Assembly: GCF_002216795.1 (NCBI RefSeq)
Contig: NZ_CP022316.1
Coordinates: 2,356,001-2,420,000 of the forward strand
Direction of reading: 5' to 3'
DNA length: 64,000 bases
Origin: Brachybacterium avium
Lineage (GTDB): Bacteria > Actinomycetota > Actinomycetes > Actinomycetales > Dermabacteraceae
Shown here piece after piece: positions 6,433 to 14,458 of this stretch. The notes beneath the pieces were generated by a model that saw only the letters and a list, made by a program, of their open reading frames with translations, searched no databases and was not told the DNA's origin. The stretch's first letter is position 1, and each line of letters begins with the position of its first letter. Both the position numbers and the translations under genes were made by a program.

Positions 6433-9318
6433 ATGACGGCTTCGCTCACCGACTATCAGTCAAAGTACTTCGCTCATGAGCTGCAGCGCAGCTACGCCAA
6501 CGACCACGTCGGCAAGCTCGCCGGCCTGTTGTTCGACGCTCAGGTCGAGCCGAAGCCTCACCAGATAGACGCCGCACTCTTCGCGTTGCAAACCCCGTTC
6601 TTGCCGGGGGTGATCCTGGCGGACGAGGTCGGCCTCGGGAAGACGATCGAGGCGGGCATCGTGATCTCGCAGTACTGGGCCGAGCGCAAGCGGCGCATTC
6701 TGATCATCGCGCCGTCGAACCTGCGTCAGCAGTGGAAGCAGGAGTTGTACGAGAAGTTCCTCATCTCATCCACGATCCTCGACGCCAAGTCGAAGGACTC
6801 GCTGCTCGCGAAGACCGACGCCCGTGCCGCTGAGGTGCTCATCTGTTCGTACGAGTTCGCCCTTCGCCACGAGACCTCACTGCTGAAGTCGTGGGATCTG
6901 GTAGTGGCTGACGAAGCACACCGCCTGCGCAGCTACTGGAACGGCAAGGCGAAGATGGCTGAGGCCGTCTCGCACGTCGCCCGCAGCGCGCACAAGACGG
7001 TGCTGCTGACGGCGACGCCGCTGCAGAACAAGCTCGAGGAGCTGTACGGCCTCGTCTCGATCTTTGACCCTGACTACTTCTACTCGCTGGACGCGTTCCG
7101 TGAGCGGTACATCAAGAACCGCGACATGACCGGCGATGATGATCTCGTCGAGCGTGTGGCATCGATCTCGAAGCGAACGCTTCGGAAGAACGCCAGCAAG
7201 TACATCCGCTTCACCAAGCGTGAACCATTGACGGTGCAGTTCACGCCGTCGCCCGACGAGGTGCGCCTGTACGACCTGGTCAACGACTACCTCCAGCGCG
7301 ACGAGCTGTTCGCCTTCGCGGGCTCGCAGCGTCATCTCTCAGCGCTGATCATTCGTAAGCGCCTCGGTTCGTCGACGTATGCCGTGGCGAGCACGCTGGA
7401 GAACATCGCTAACCGCCTGGCGGACGAGGTGGCCGCTGGCAAGCTCCGTGACAACCGTGGTGGCCTGTTCCTGGCTGACTTAGAGGTCGGTGACGAACTC
7501 GAGGAAGAGATCGTCGAGGAGGCTGAGGAGACCGCGGCTCAGGCCTCAAGCGCGCAACTCGATGCCGAGACCCTCAAGCGTATGCGCGCCGAAGTCGATG
7601 AACTCCGCGAGTACGCCGCGCTTGCCCGTTCGATCACCGTCAACCAGAAGGCGGTCAAGCTGCACGAGGCTCTCGACATGGGCTTTGAGCGCCTGCGGGA
7701 GCTGGGTGCTGCCGAGAAGGCAATCATCTTCACCGACTCGACCAAGACGCAGGAGTACATAGCCCGCACGCTGGCCGCTGCCGGTCGTGACGAAGGCGTC
7801 GTGCTGTTCAATGGCTCGAACACGTCGCCGGAGCAGACTGCGATCTATCAGGCGTGGCTGACGGCGAACAGGAACGGCGACCTGATCACGGGCATCCCGG
7901 CGGTCGATCGCCGCAAGGCCCTCGTAGACTACTTCCGCGAGCAGGGCACGATCATGATCGCGACTGAGGCGGCGGCTGAGGGTATCAACCTGCAGTTCTG
8001 TTCGATGTTGGTCAATTACGACCTGCCGTGGAACCCGCAGCGCGTCGAGCAGCGAATTGGCCGTGTGCACCGCTTCGGTCAGAAGCACAACGTCGTCGTC
8101 GTGAACTTCAGCAACAAGGGCAACGTCGCCGAGCAGCGCATCTTGGAGTTATTGACCGACAAGTTCCAATTGTTCTCGAGCGTGTTCGGCGCCAGCGACG
8201 AGGTGCTTGGCGCGGTGGAGGACGGCCTCGACTTCGAGAAGCGGATCAGTGACATCCTCACCCGCTGCAAGACGGCCGTCGAGATCGGTGCAGCATTCAA
8301 GCAACTCGAGGACCAGTTCGCAGGCGAGATCTCGAAGGAGATGGCCAGCGCGAAGGCGAAGGTCTTCGACCACCTCGACCCGCACGTGCAGGACCGCCTC
8401 AAGGCGTACGACGAGCAGTCGGGCGAGGTGCTCAACAAGTTCGAGCGTCTCCTGCTTGCGATCACCCAGCACGAGCTCCGCGATGTCGCGACGTTCGAGG
8501 GCGACGGCCGCACGTTCGTCCTGAACCAGGCGCCGACCAAGGATGCGCCGACCGGCCGCTACTTCTTCAAGTCGAAGCCGCTCCCGAACGCGCACCAGTA
8601 CCGCTACGCCAGTCCACTCTCGCAGCACGTCGCAGACACCGCGAAGTCGCACGAAACACCCGAGCGCGAGCTAACCTTCTCGCTCGGCCAATCGAAGCGC
8701 GCCAGCAACGTTGTCAAGGCGCTCGAGGGCCAGAGCGGCGAGCTGACGGTCAATCTGCTGACCTTCACGATGCGGGCCCGCGACGAGGACATTTCCGAGT
8801 CGTACATGCTTGCCGGTGGCATGGCCGACGACGGCCAGTACCTGAACGAGGAAGACGTCGCTGACATCCTCGACCTCGCCTGCCTCGACGTGGGTGAACA
8901 ACCAGTCGCGGTCGACGTCGCGAAGGTCGAATCGCAGCTCAAGGCGCGGTTCGGCGAGTTGGAGAAAGAAGTTCAGGGGCGCAACTCTCGCTACTACGAC
9001 CAGCAGGAGGAACTGCTCTACCGTAACCAGCAGGATCGCAAGGCCGAGCACGAAGGCAAAATCCGCGAGTACCGTACCAAGGAGAAGGAAGCCCGCAAAG
9101 CGGCGAAACAAGCGGATGACCCTATGGAGCAGCTCGAGCTCAAGCGTGAGGCTCGCAAGTGGCAGCGCCGGGCTGACGAAGCCGACGATGACTTCCGCGA
9201 TGCGCGCCGCAAGTTGCAAGCCGAGATCGACGAGAAGCTCGACATGATCGAGCAATCCCTGCAGGGTAGCCAGGACACTGAGCACCTGTTCGCGATCCGT
9301 TGGCGCATCGTCGCGTAG
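6433..9318 (+). CDS. SNF2-family (RapA/DrmD-like) DNA helicase, first gene of a type III restriction operon
   Basis: 961 residues. The motor shows DEVGLGKTIEAG (Walker A, about 64-75), VVADEAHRL (Walker B, about 157), LLTATPLQNKLEELY (motif III) and, in the second RecA lobe, a motif V/VI block about 515-550 (EAAAEGINLQ, then NPQRVEQRIGRVHRFGQ). The last quarter, from about 840, is a charged coiled coil. Such ATPases translocate on double-stranded DNA. The start has AGGAACT six bases upstream. It is followed within 60 bases by the mod gene on the same strand, and SNF2 + type III Mod + Res is a recurrent defence arrangement; SNF2 proteins of this kind also occur as DrmD in DISARM. Its exact role beside Res is not known to me. 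Confidence 0.87.
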   Translation: MTASLTDYQSKYFAHELQRSYANDHVGKLAGLLFDAQVEPKPHQIDAALFALQTPFLPGVILADEVGLGKTIEAGIVISQYWAERKRRILIIAPSNLRQQWKQELYEKFLISSTILDAKSKDSLLAKTDARAAEVLICSYEFALRHETSLLKSWDLVVADEAHRLRSYWNGKAKMAEAVSHVARSAHKTVLLTATPLQNKLEELYGLVSIFDPDYFYSLDAFRERYIKNRDMTGDDDLVERVASISKRTLRKNASKYIRFTKREPLTVQFTPSPDEVRLYDLVNDYLQRDELFAFAGSQRHLSALIIRKRLGSSTYAVASTLENIANRLADEVAAGKLRDNRGGLFLADLEVGDELEEEIVEEAEETAAQASSAQLDAETLKRMRAEVDELREYAALARSITVNQKAVKLHEALDMGFERLRELGAAEKAIIFTDSTKTQEYIARTLAAAGRDEGVVLFNGSNTSPEQTAIYQAWLTANRNGDLITGIPAVDRRKALVDYFREQGTIMIATEAAAEGINLQFCSMLVNYDLPWNPQRVEQRIGRVHRFGQKHNVVVVNFSNKGNVAEQRILELLTDKFQLFSSVFGASDEVLGAVEDGLDFEKRISDILTRCKTAVEIGAAFKQLEDQFAGEISKEMASAKAKVFDHLDPHVQDRLKAYDEQSGEVLNKFERLLLAITQHELRDVATFEGDGRTFVLNQAPTKDAPTGRYFFKSKPLPNAHQYRYASPLSQHVADTAKSHETPERELTFSLGQSKRASNVVKALEGQSGELTVNLLTFTMRARDEDISESYMLAGGMADDGQYLNEEDVADILDLACLDVGEQPVAVDVAKVESQLKARFGELEKEVQGRNSRYYDQQEELLYRNQQDRKAEHEGKIREYRTKEKEARKAAKQADDPMEQLELKREARKWQRRADEADDDFRDARRKLQAEIDEKLDMIEQSLQGSQDTEHLFAIRWRIVA

Positions 9319-9375
9319 CGGTCAGCGTTCACAAGAGGCATCGAAGTTGTTCAACTTAGGAAAGAGAAACACCCG

Positions 9376-11247
9376 ATGAGGGAAGAAATCCACGAAACAC
9401 TATCCACCACCCCGAACTTCCAGACCGAGCTGGCAGCGCAGCTTGCTGAGTTGATGCCCGAGGTCATTGCCGACGGTAAGGTGGACGTGGAAAAGCTCAC
9501 GGAACTGCTGGACGGCGACGCCGCCGAAACCAGCGAGCGATTCGGGCTGTTCTGGCCTGGCAAGAAGCGCGCCCTGCGTGCGGCGCAGGAGCCGACGACC
9601 GCAACGCTGCGACCGGACTTTGAGAAGTCGAAGGACTGGGATACGACGAAGAACGTGTTCATCGAGGGTGACAACCTCGAGGTGCTGAAGATCCTGCAGA
9701 AGCACTACCACGCCAAGATCAAGATGATCTACATCGATCCGCCGTACAACACCGGCAAGGACTTCGTCTACCCGGACAACTACAAGGAGGGGCTCGACAC
9801 CTACCTCGAGTGGACGCGCCAGGTCAACGAAGAGGGCAAGAAGCTCTCGACCAACGCCGATACAGAGGGGCGCTACCACTCCAACTGGCTCAACATGATG
9901 TACCCGCGGCTCAAGCTCGCGCGGAACCTGCTGACCGAGGATGGCGTCATTTTTGTCTCGATCGATGATCACGAGCAAGGGCAGTTGCGTCGATTGATGG
10001 ATGAAATTTTCGGAGAATCAAATTTCGTCGCACAAATTGTCTGGGAGAAGGTTCACACTCGAAAGAACTCTGCGCGTCAGTTCTCCGTGAGTCATGACTA
10101 TGTGCTCTGTTACGCGCGAAAGAAGATGCAGGAGCCTGGCGATGGGGGGTTTCAGCGTTCACTACTTCCTCGCGACAACACGAGCGCCTATAAGAACCCG
10201 GATGGTGATCCGCAAGGCCCCTGGAAGGCTGACCCAATCTATGCGAACAACCCTTACGACGCTGATTATGTGATTACGAAGCCCGATGGCACAGAAATCA
10301 GTCGGCCAAGCGGTCAATACTGGCGCTACAGCAAAGCGACGATCGATGAGGCAATCCGAACGCGAGCACTCATTTGGGGTAGCGGTTCTTCGATGCCCAT
10401 GATTAAGAGGTACCTCGCTGACGTGCAGGATGGTATGGTGCCGGTCACCCTGTTTAGCAGGGTGTTTGCTGGCGACAATTCGTCTGCCAAGTCAGAAGTG
10501 AAAGATCTCTTTGGTGGCAAGCCGTTGTTTAGCTACCCCAAGCCGACTCGCCTGATTCAGCGCCTTATTCAGATTGCTGGTGTTGGGGCGGGCGATTACG
10601 TGCTGGACTTCTTCGCTGGATCTGGGTCGACTGCGCACGCGACAATGGCCTTGAGTGCTTCGGATGGAATTTTTAGGCGCTCAATTTCGGTTCAACTTCC
10701 TGAGCCGACACTTAGCGACTCGGAGGCCGCCTCGGAAGGATATGGCGATATTGCAGCGCTGAGTCGTGAGCGCATTTCGCGTGCAGGGGTAGCCATTGCA
10801 AAGAATTTCCCCGGAACCGGTGTGGATCTAGGATTCCGGGCGTATGTACTGATCGACACGAATTTCGCCAAGTGGAAGGTGTCAAGCGACGTTGACCGCA
10901 ACCAGCTCGAGCAGCACCTCTTCGACCTGCGTGAGTCCAGCAGCGAGGATGGCGTGTCGGCGGACGATCTTCTCTCTGAGATCCTCCTCAAGCAGGGTTA
11001 CTCGCTGGCCGAGCAGATTGCTCCGGTCGATGTGGCCGGCCTCAACCTGCGCTCGGTGGGCGATGGCATTGTGCTCGCCTACCTGAACGAGCACGTCAAG
11101 CCGACACTCGAACAGCTGCGAGCGGTGACGGATGAGGATCCGCAGCGTCTGATCGTCCTTGAGGATGCGTTCCAGGGCGACGACCAGCTCAAAACCAACC
11201 TGGCCCAGCTCTGCAAGAGCCGCGGCATCGAACATTGGACGGCGTAA
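9376..11247 (+). CDS. Type III-like adenine-specific DNA methyltransferase (Mod)
   Basis: 623 residues. The catalytic motif DPPYNTGKDF (about 121-130) precedes the AdoMet-binding motif DFFAGSGSTAHATM (about 410-423), the beta-class order of type III Mod proteins, which methylate adenine N6. The region between them, roughly nucleotides 9985-10860, is the target-recognition part; its codons use many more A/T third positions (GAA, ATT, TCA, AAT, GTT) than the flanking catalytic parts, a sign that this domain was exchanged. A ribosome-binding site AGGAAAG lies about 12 bases before the ATG. The stop codon overlaps the res start (TAATG), so Mod and Res are translationally coupled, as expected for subunits of one complex. 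Confidence 0.93.
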   Translation: MREEIHETLSTTPNFQTELAAQLAELMPEVIADGKVDVEKLTELLDGDAAETSERFGLFWPGKKRALRAAQEPTTATLRPDFEKSKDWDTTKNVFIEGDNLEVLKILQKHYHAKIKMIYIDPPYNTGKDFVYPDNYKEGLDTYLEWTRQVNEEGKKLSTNADTEGRYHSNWLNMMYPRLKLARNLLTEDGVIFVSIDDHEQGQLRRLMDEIFGESNFVAQIVWEKVHTRKNSARQFSVSHDYVLCYARKKMQEPGDGGFQRSLLPRDNTSAYKNPDGDPQGPWKADPIYANNPYDADYVITKPDGTEISRPSGQYWRYSKATIDEAIRTRALIWGSGSSMPMIKRYLADVQDGMVPVTLFSRVFAGDNSSAKSEVKDLFGGKPLFSYPKPTRLIQRLIQIAGVGAGDYVLDFFAGSGSTAHATMALSASDGIFRRSISVQLPEPTLSDSEAASEGYGDIAALSRERISRAGVAIAKNFPGTGVDLGFRAYVLIDTNFAKWKVSSDVDRNQLEQHLFDLRESSSEDGVSADDLLSEILLKQGYSLAEQIAPVDVAGLNLRSVGDGIVLAYLNEHVKPTLEQLRAVTDEDPQRLIVLEDAFQGDDQLKTNLAQLCKSRGIEHWTA

Positions 11248-14237
11248 TGAGTAGTGGATTCAAGTTTGACGCCAGCCAGGAGTACCAGCTCGATGCCATC
11301 AACTCGGTTGTCGACCTGTTGGATGGGCAGCCGAAAGATGGCGAGAAGCTGGAGACGACGCTTCGTGGCCCGGTGGCCGCTGCCGACTTGAGTGACAATG
11401 TGGCGCTCGACCTCGATCTCTCGCAGGAGGTCGGCGCTGTCGGTAACCGCCTAGTGCTCGACCGCGACACGGTTCTCGCCAACTTGCAGCGAGTGCAGGA
11501 CAAGAACGGCCTCGAGGTTGCTTCGAAGCTCTTTGATGATTCTGCGCTTGATTTCGACATCGAGATGGAGACGGGTACAGGTAAGACGTACGTGTACCTC
11601 CGCACCATCTTTGAACTGGCCGAGCGGTACAACTTCACGAAGTTCGTCATTCTCGTTCCGAGCGTGGCGATCCGTGAAGGTGTGAACACGAGCATCCGAC
11701 TCATGCGCTCGCACTTTGAGAACCTCTACAAGAAGCGCAACATCACCTTCGACTCGTCTGTGTACAGCGGTAAGACGGCCGAAGAGGTGCAGTCGTTCGC
11801 GACGTCGACCAACGTGCAGATCATGGTCATGACGATCGATTCGATCCGTGGCAACGCGAATACGCGCATCATCCACCAGACGCGCGACAAGCTGAACGGG
11901 CTCAAACCGATCGACTACTTGAAGGCCACGCATCCAGTCGTCATCATGGACGAGCCGCAGAACATGGAGTCCCTGCTCTCTCAGTCGGCCGTGGGCGAGC
12001 TGGACCCCGTGTTCACGCTGCGCTACAGCGCGACGCATAAGAGACTCCGCAACGTTGTCTACCGGCTCGATCCGGTCGATGCACACGACCTCGGTCTGGT
12101 TAAGCAGATCGTCGTGGCTGACGTGCAGCAGCAAGGTGCGGACGCGTCGCCGTACATCAAGTTGGTCGAGGTCAAGAACGACAAGGGTTGGGTTGCCCGG
12201 CTGGAACTGTCCGGCCGCAAGGCCGACGGTTCGCTCGAGCGGCGCGTGGTGAACGTGAAACAGAACCAGGAGCTGTCCGACCCTCGCCTGACGAACAACG
12301 CGAACTACGACGGCTGGCGCGTCAACGAGATGAGCATCGAACCCGCGTACGTCGACCTGACGCTGCACGGCTACCTGTATCAGGGTGAGAGCATCGGCGG
12401 ATCGTCGGGCGCGATTTACAAGGAGATGATCCGCGAGACGATCAAGGAGCACCTGCGCAAGGAGACGCAGTTGCGCGCTAAGGGTATCAAGGTGCTCAGC
12501 CTGTTCTTCATCGACAAGGTCGAGAGCTTCCTCGGTGACGGCTCGAACAACAACGATGCGAACGGCCAGTTCGTGCAGTGGTTTGACGAGTTGTTCCGTG
12601 AAGAGCGCGCCAAGTCTCCGCAGTGGCAGGAGTTGCTCCCGCAGGATCCGGCCGAGCTGCGTCGCGGCTACTTCTCTGTCCTCAAGGGCAAGAAGGGTGC
12701 CGCAGATAGGTTCCAGGACACGTCCGGCACCACCAAGGCTGACGACGACGCATACGAGCTGATCATGCAGCAGAAAGAGCGTCTGCTCGACGAGAATGAG
12801 CCGACGCGGTTTGTGTTCAGCCACTCTGCCCTGCGCGAGGGCTGGGACAACCCGAATGTCTTTCAGATCTGCACGCTGCGTGAGATGGGGGCCGAGACGG
12901 AGCGACGCCAGACGCTCGGCCGTGGTCTGCGCCTGCCAGTTGCGAAGGGCGAGGGCGGTTTCGAGCGCGTTGCAGACCGCGGTATCGCGACGCTCACGGT
13001 CGTGGCGAACGAGTCGTATATGCAGTTCGCCGATGCGCTCCAGAAGGAGTACAAGGACGCGGGTGTCGAGATCGGTCGAGTGCGCAAGTCGGAGTTCTCG
13101 AAGATCCCGCTGCAGGATTCTGATGGCTCGATCACCGATGAGAACCTCGGCTATGAGGGATCTGTGTCGATATGGGAGTACCTGCTCGCGCAGGAGTTCA
13201 TCGATCGGGATGGCATTGTTCATCCGAAGTTCCAGCCAAACGCTGAGGGTTTCAGCCTCAACATGCCTGCAGACTTCATGTGGGCCGAGCCGTTCGTCAT
13301 CGATCTGATCAGTCGCACCCATATCGGTAAGTACGTAAAGCCCAAGAGCAAGCGTCAGTCCCGCACGCTCAACAAGGAGCTGTTCGCGAACCCGGAGTTC
13401 GAGAAGTTCTGGGAGACGATCAGCCGCCGCACCACGTACCGCGTCGAAGTCGAGCGCGACAAGATCATCGAGAACTCGGTCAAAGCGATCAAGGAAGCCC
13501 CGGACATCGACCCGCTGCGCATCCAGGTCACCCGCGCGGGCGTGAAGGTGCTTCGCGGCGGCGCGAAGGGCCAGGAACTCGGGTCACGTCAGCAGGAACT
13601 CCGAGGCAGCTACGACCTGCCCGACATCATCGGAGAGTTGCAGGAGGCCACTTCCCTCACCCGCAAGACCATTGTCGACGTCCTCGTCGGCAGCGGGCGG
13701 CTGGGCGAGTTCATCGCGAACCCGAACGACTTCATCGCCATGACGAAGCGCCTACTGCAGACCGAGCTCGCCAAGCTCGTCGTCCACGGCGTGCAGTACG
13801 AGAAGATCGCAGGTTCCGTCTACGAACTACGTGAGTTGCGCAAGGACGGCGAGGAGGAGAAGGAACGTTTCCTCGACCAGATGTACAAGCTGGAGAACGC
13901 TGACAAGTCGAACTTCGACTACGTCGTCTACGACTCCGACCCCGAGCGCCAGTTTGCGGAACTGCTCGACGGTCGCGAGGACATTAAGTTCTTCATGAAG
14001 CTGCCCAACAAGTTCAAGATCGACACCCCGGTCGGTCCCTACAACCCGGATTGGGCGATCGTGAAACACGAGGACGGCGAAGAGCATGTCTACATGATCC
14101 GCGAGACGAAGAGTACCGAAGACGAAATCAAGCGCCGCCCGACGGAGAACGCCAAGATCAAGTCGGCGAAGCAGCACTTCGAGGCTATCGGCGTGCGGGA
14201 CTACGCGGTGTCGGTGCCGGGAAGCTGGAGGATCTAG
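11247..14237 (+). CDS. Type III restriction enzyme Res subunit (DEAD-box translocase with C-terminal nuclease)
   Basis: 996 residues from the ATG at 11247, which overlaps the mod stop by one base; a TTG twelve bases upstream is possible but less likely. Walker A is METGTGKTYVYL (about 107), the DEAD-like box is VVIMDEPQNM (about 232), and a motif VI-like ETERRQTLGRGLRLPV lies about 550. The C-terminus carries a PD-(D/E)xK-type site: NPDWAIV followed by YMIRETK (about 933-955). In this family ModRes translocates after recognising an asymmetric unmethylated site and cleaves about 25 bases away when two complexes meet. Length and motif order are normal. Confidence 0.92.
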   Translation: MSSGFKFDASQEYQLDAINSVVDLLDGQPKDGEKLETTLRGPVAAADLSDNVALDLDLSQEVGAVGNRLVLDRDTVLANLQRVQDKNGLEVASKLFDDSALDFDIEMETGTGKTYVYLRTIFELAERYNFTKFVILVPSVAIREGVNTSIRLMRSHFENLYKKRNITFDSSVYSGKTAEEVQSFATSTNVQIMVMTIDSIRGNANTRIIHQTRDKLNGLKPIDYLKATHPVVIMDEPQNMESLLSQSAVGELDPVFTLRYSATHKRLRNVVYRLDPVDAHDLGLVKQIVVADVQQQGADASPYIKLVEVKNDKGWVARLELSGRKADGSLERRVVNVKQNQELSDPRLTNNANYDGWRVNEMSIEPAYVDLTLHGYLYQGESIGGSSGAIYKEMIRETIKEHLRKETQLRAKGIKVLSLFFIDKVESFLGDGSNNNDANGQFVQWFDELFREERAKSPQWQELLPQDPAELRRGYFSVLKGKKGAADRFQDTSGTTKADDDAYELIMQQKERLLDENEPTRFVFSHSALREGWDNPNVFQICTLREMGAETERRQTLGRGLRLPVAKGEGGFERVADRGIATLTVVANESYMQFADALQKEYKDAGVEIGRVRKSEFSKIPLQDSDGSITDENLGYEGSVSIWEYLLAQEFIDRDGIVHPKFQPNAEGFSLNMPADFMWAEPFVIDLISRTHIGKYVKPKSKRQSRTLNKELFANPEFEKFWETISRRTTYRVEVERDKIIENSVKAIKEAPDIDPLRIQVTRAGVKVLRGGAKGQELGSRQQELRGSYDLPDIIGELQEATSLTRKTIVDVLVGSGRLGEFIANPNDFIAMTKRLLQTELAKLVVHGVQYEKIAGSVYELRELRKDGEEEKERFLDQMYKLENADKSNFDYVVYDSDPERQFAELLDGREDIKFFMKLPNKFKIDTPVGPYNPDWAIVKHEDGEEHVYMIRETKSTEDEIKRRPTENAKIKSAKQHFEAIGVRDYAVSVPGSWRI

Positions 14238-14458
14238 CTGTAGTTGGTCATGGCGTGAATATTCGCCTCGCTGGGGCTGATGCGCGTGAATGTGTCACAT
14301 TGACCTGTGGCACCCAACGGCGCTGCAGGGAAGGATGTACATCTTGCCCGCGCCGGGTGGCCGGTGAAAGCTTTCTGTCGCCCCAACGCAGTCCACTGAC
14401 CGACGCCCGCCGTCGCGCACCGGTGCCGTGGAGGTCTCGGCACTGGACCTGGAACGCA

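Noticed and set aside
11451..13322. 623-codon frame antisense to the Res gene
   Set aside because: Mirror of a strongly biased coding strand, with no recognisable domain or ribosome-binding site.
6433..14237. Labelling the SNF2/Mod/Res operon as DISARM or BREX
   Set aside because: No DUF1998 (DrmA/DrmB), phospholipase D (DrmC), PglZ or BrxC/BrxL-like gene is present; only the SNF2 and methylase components are shared.
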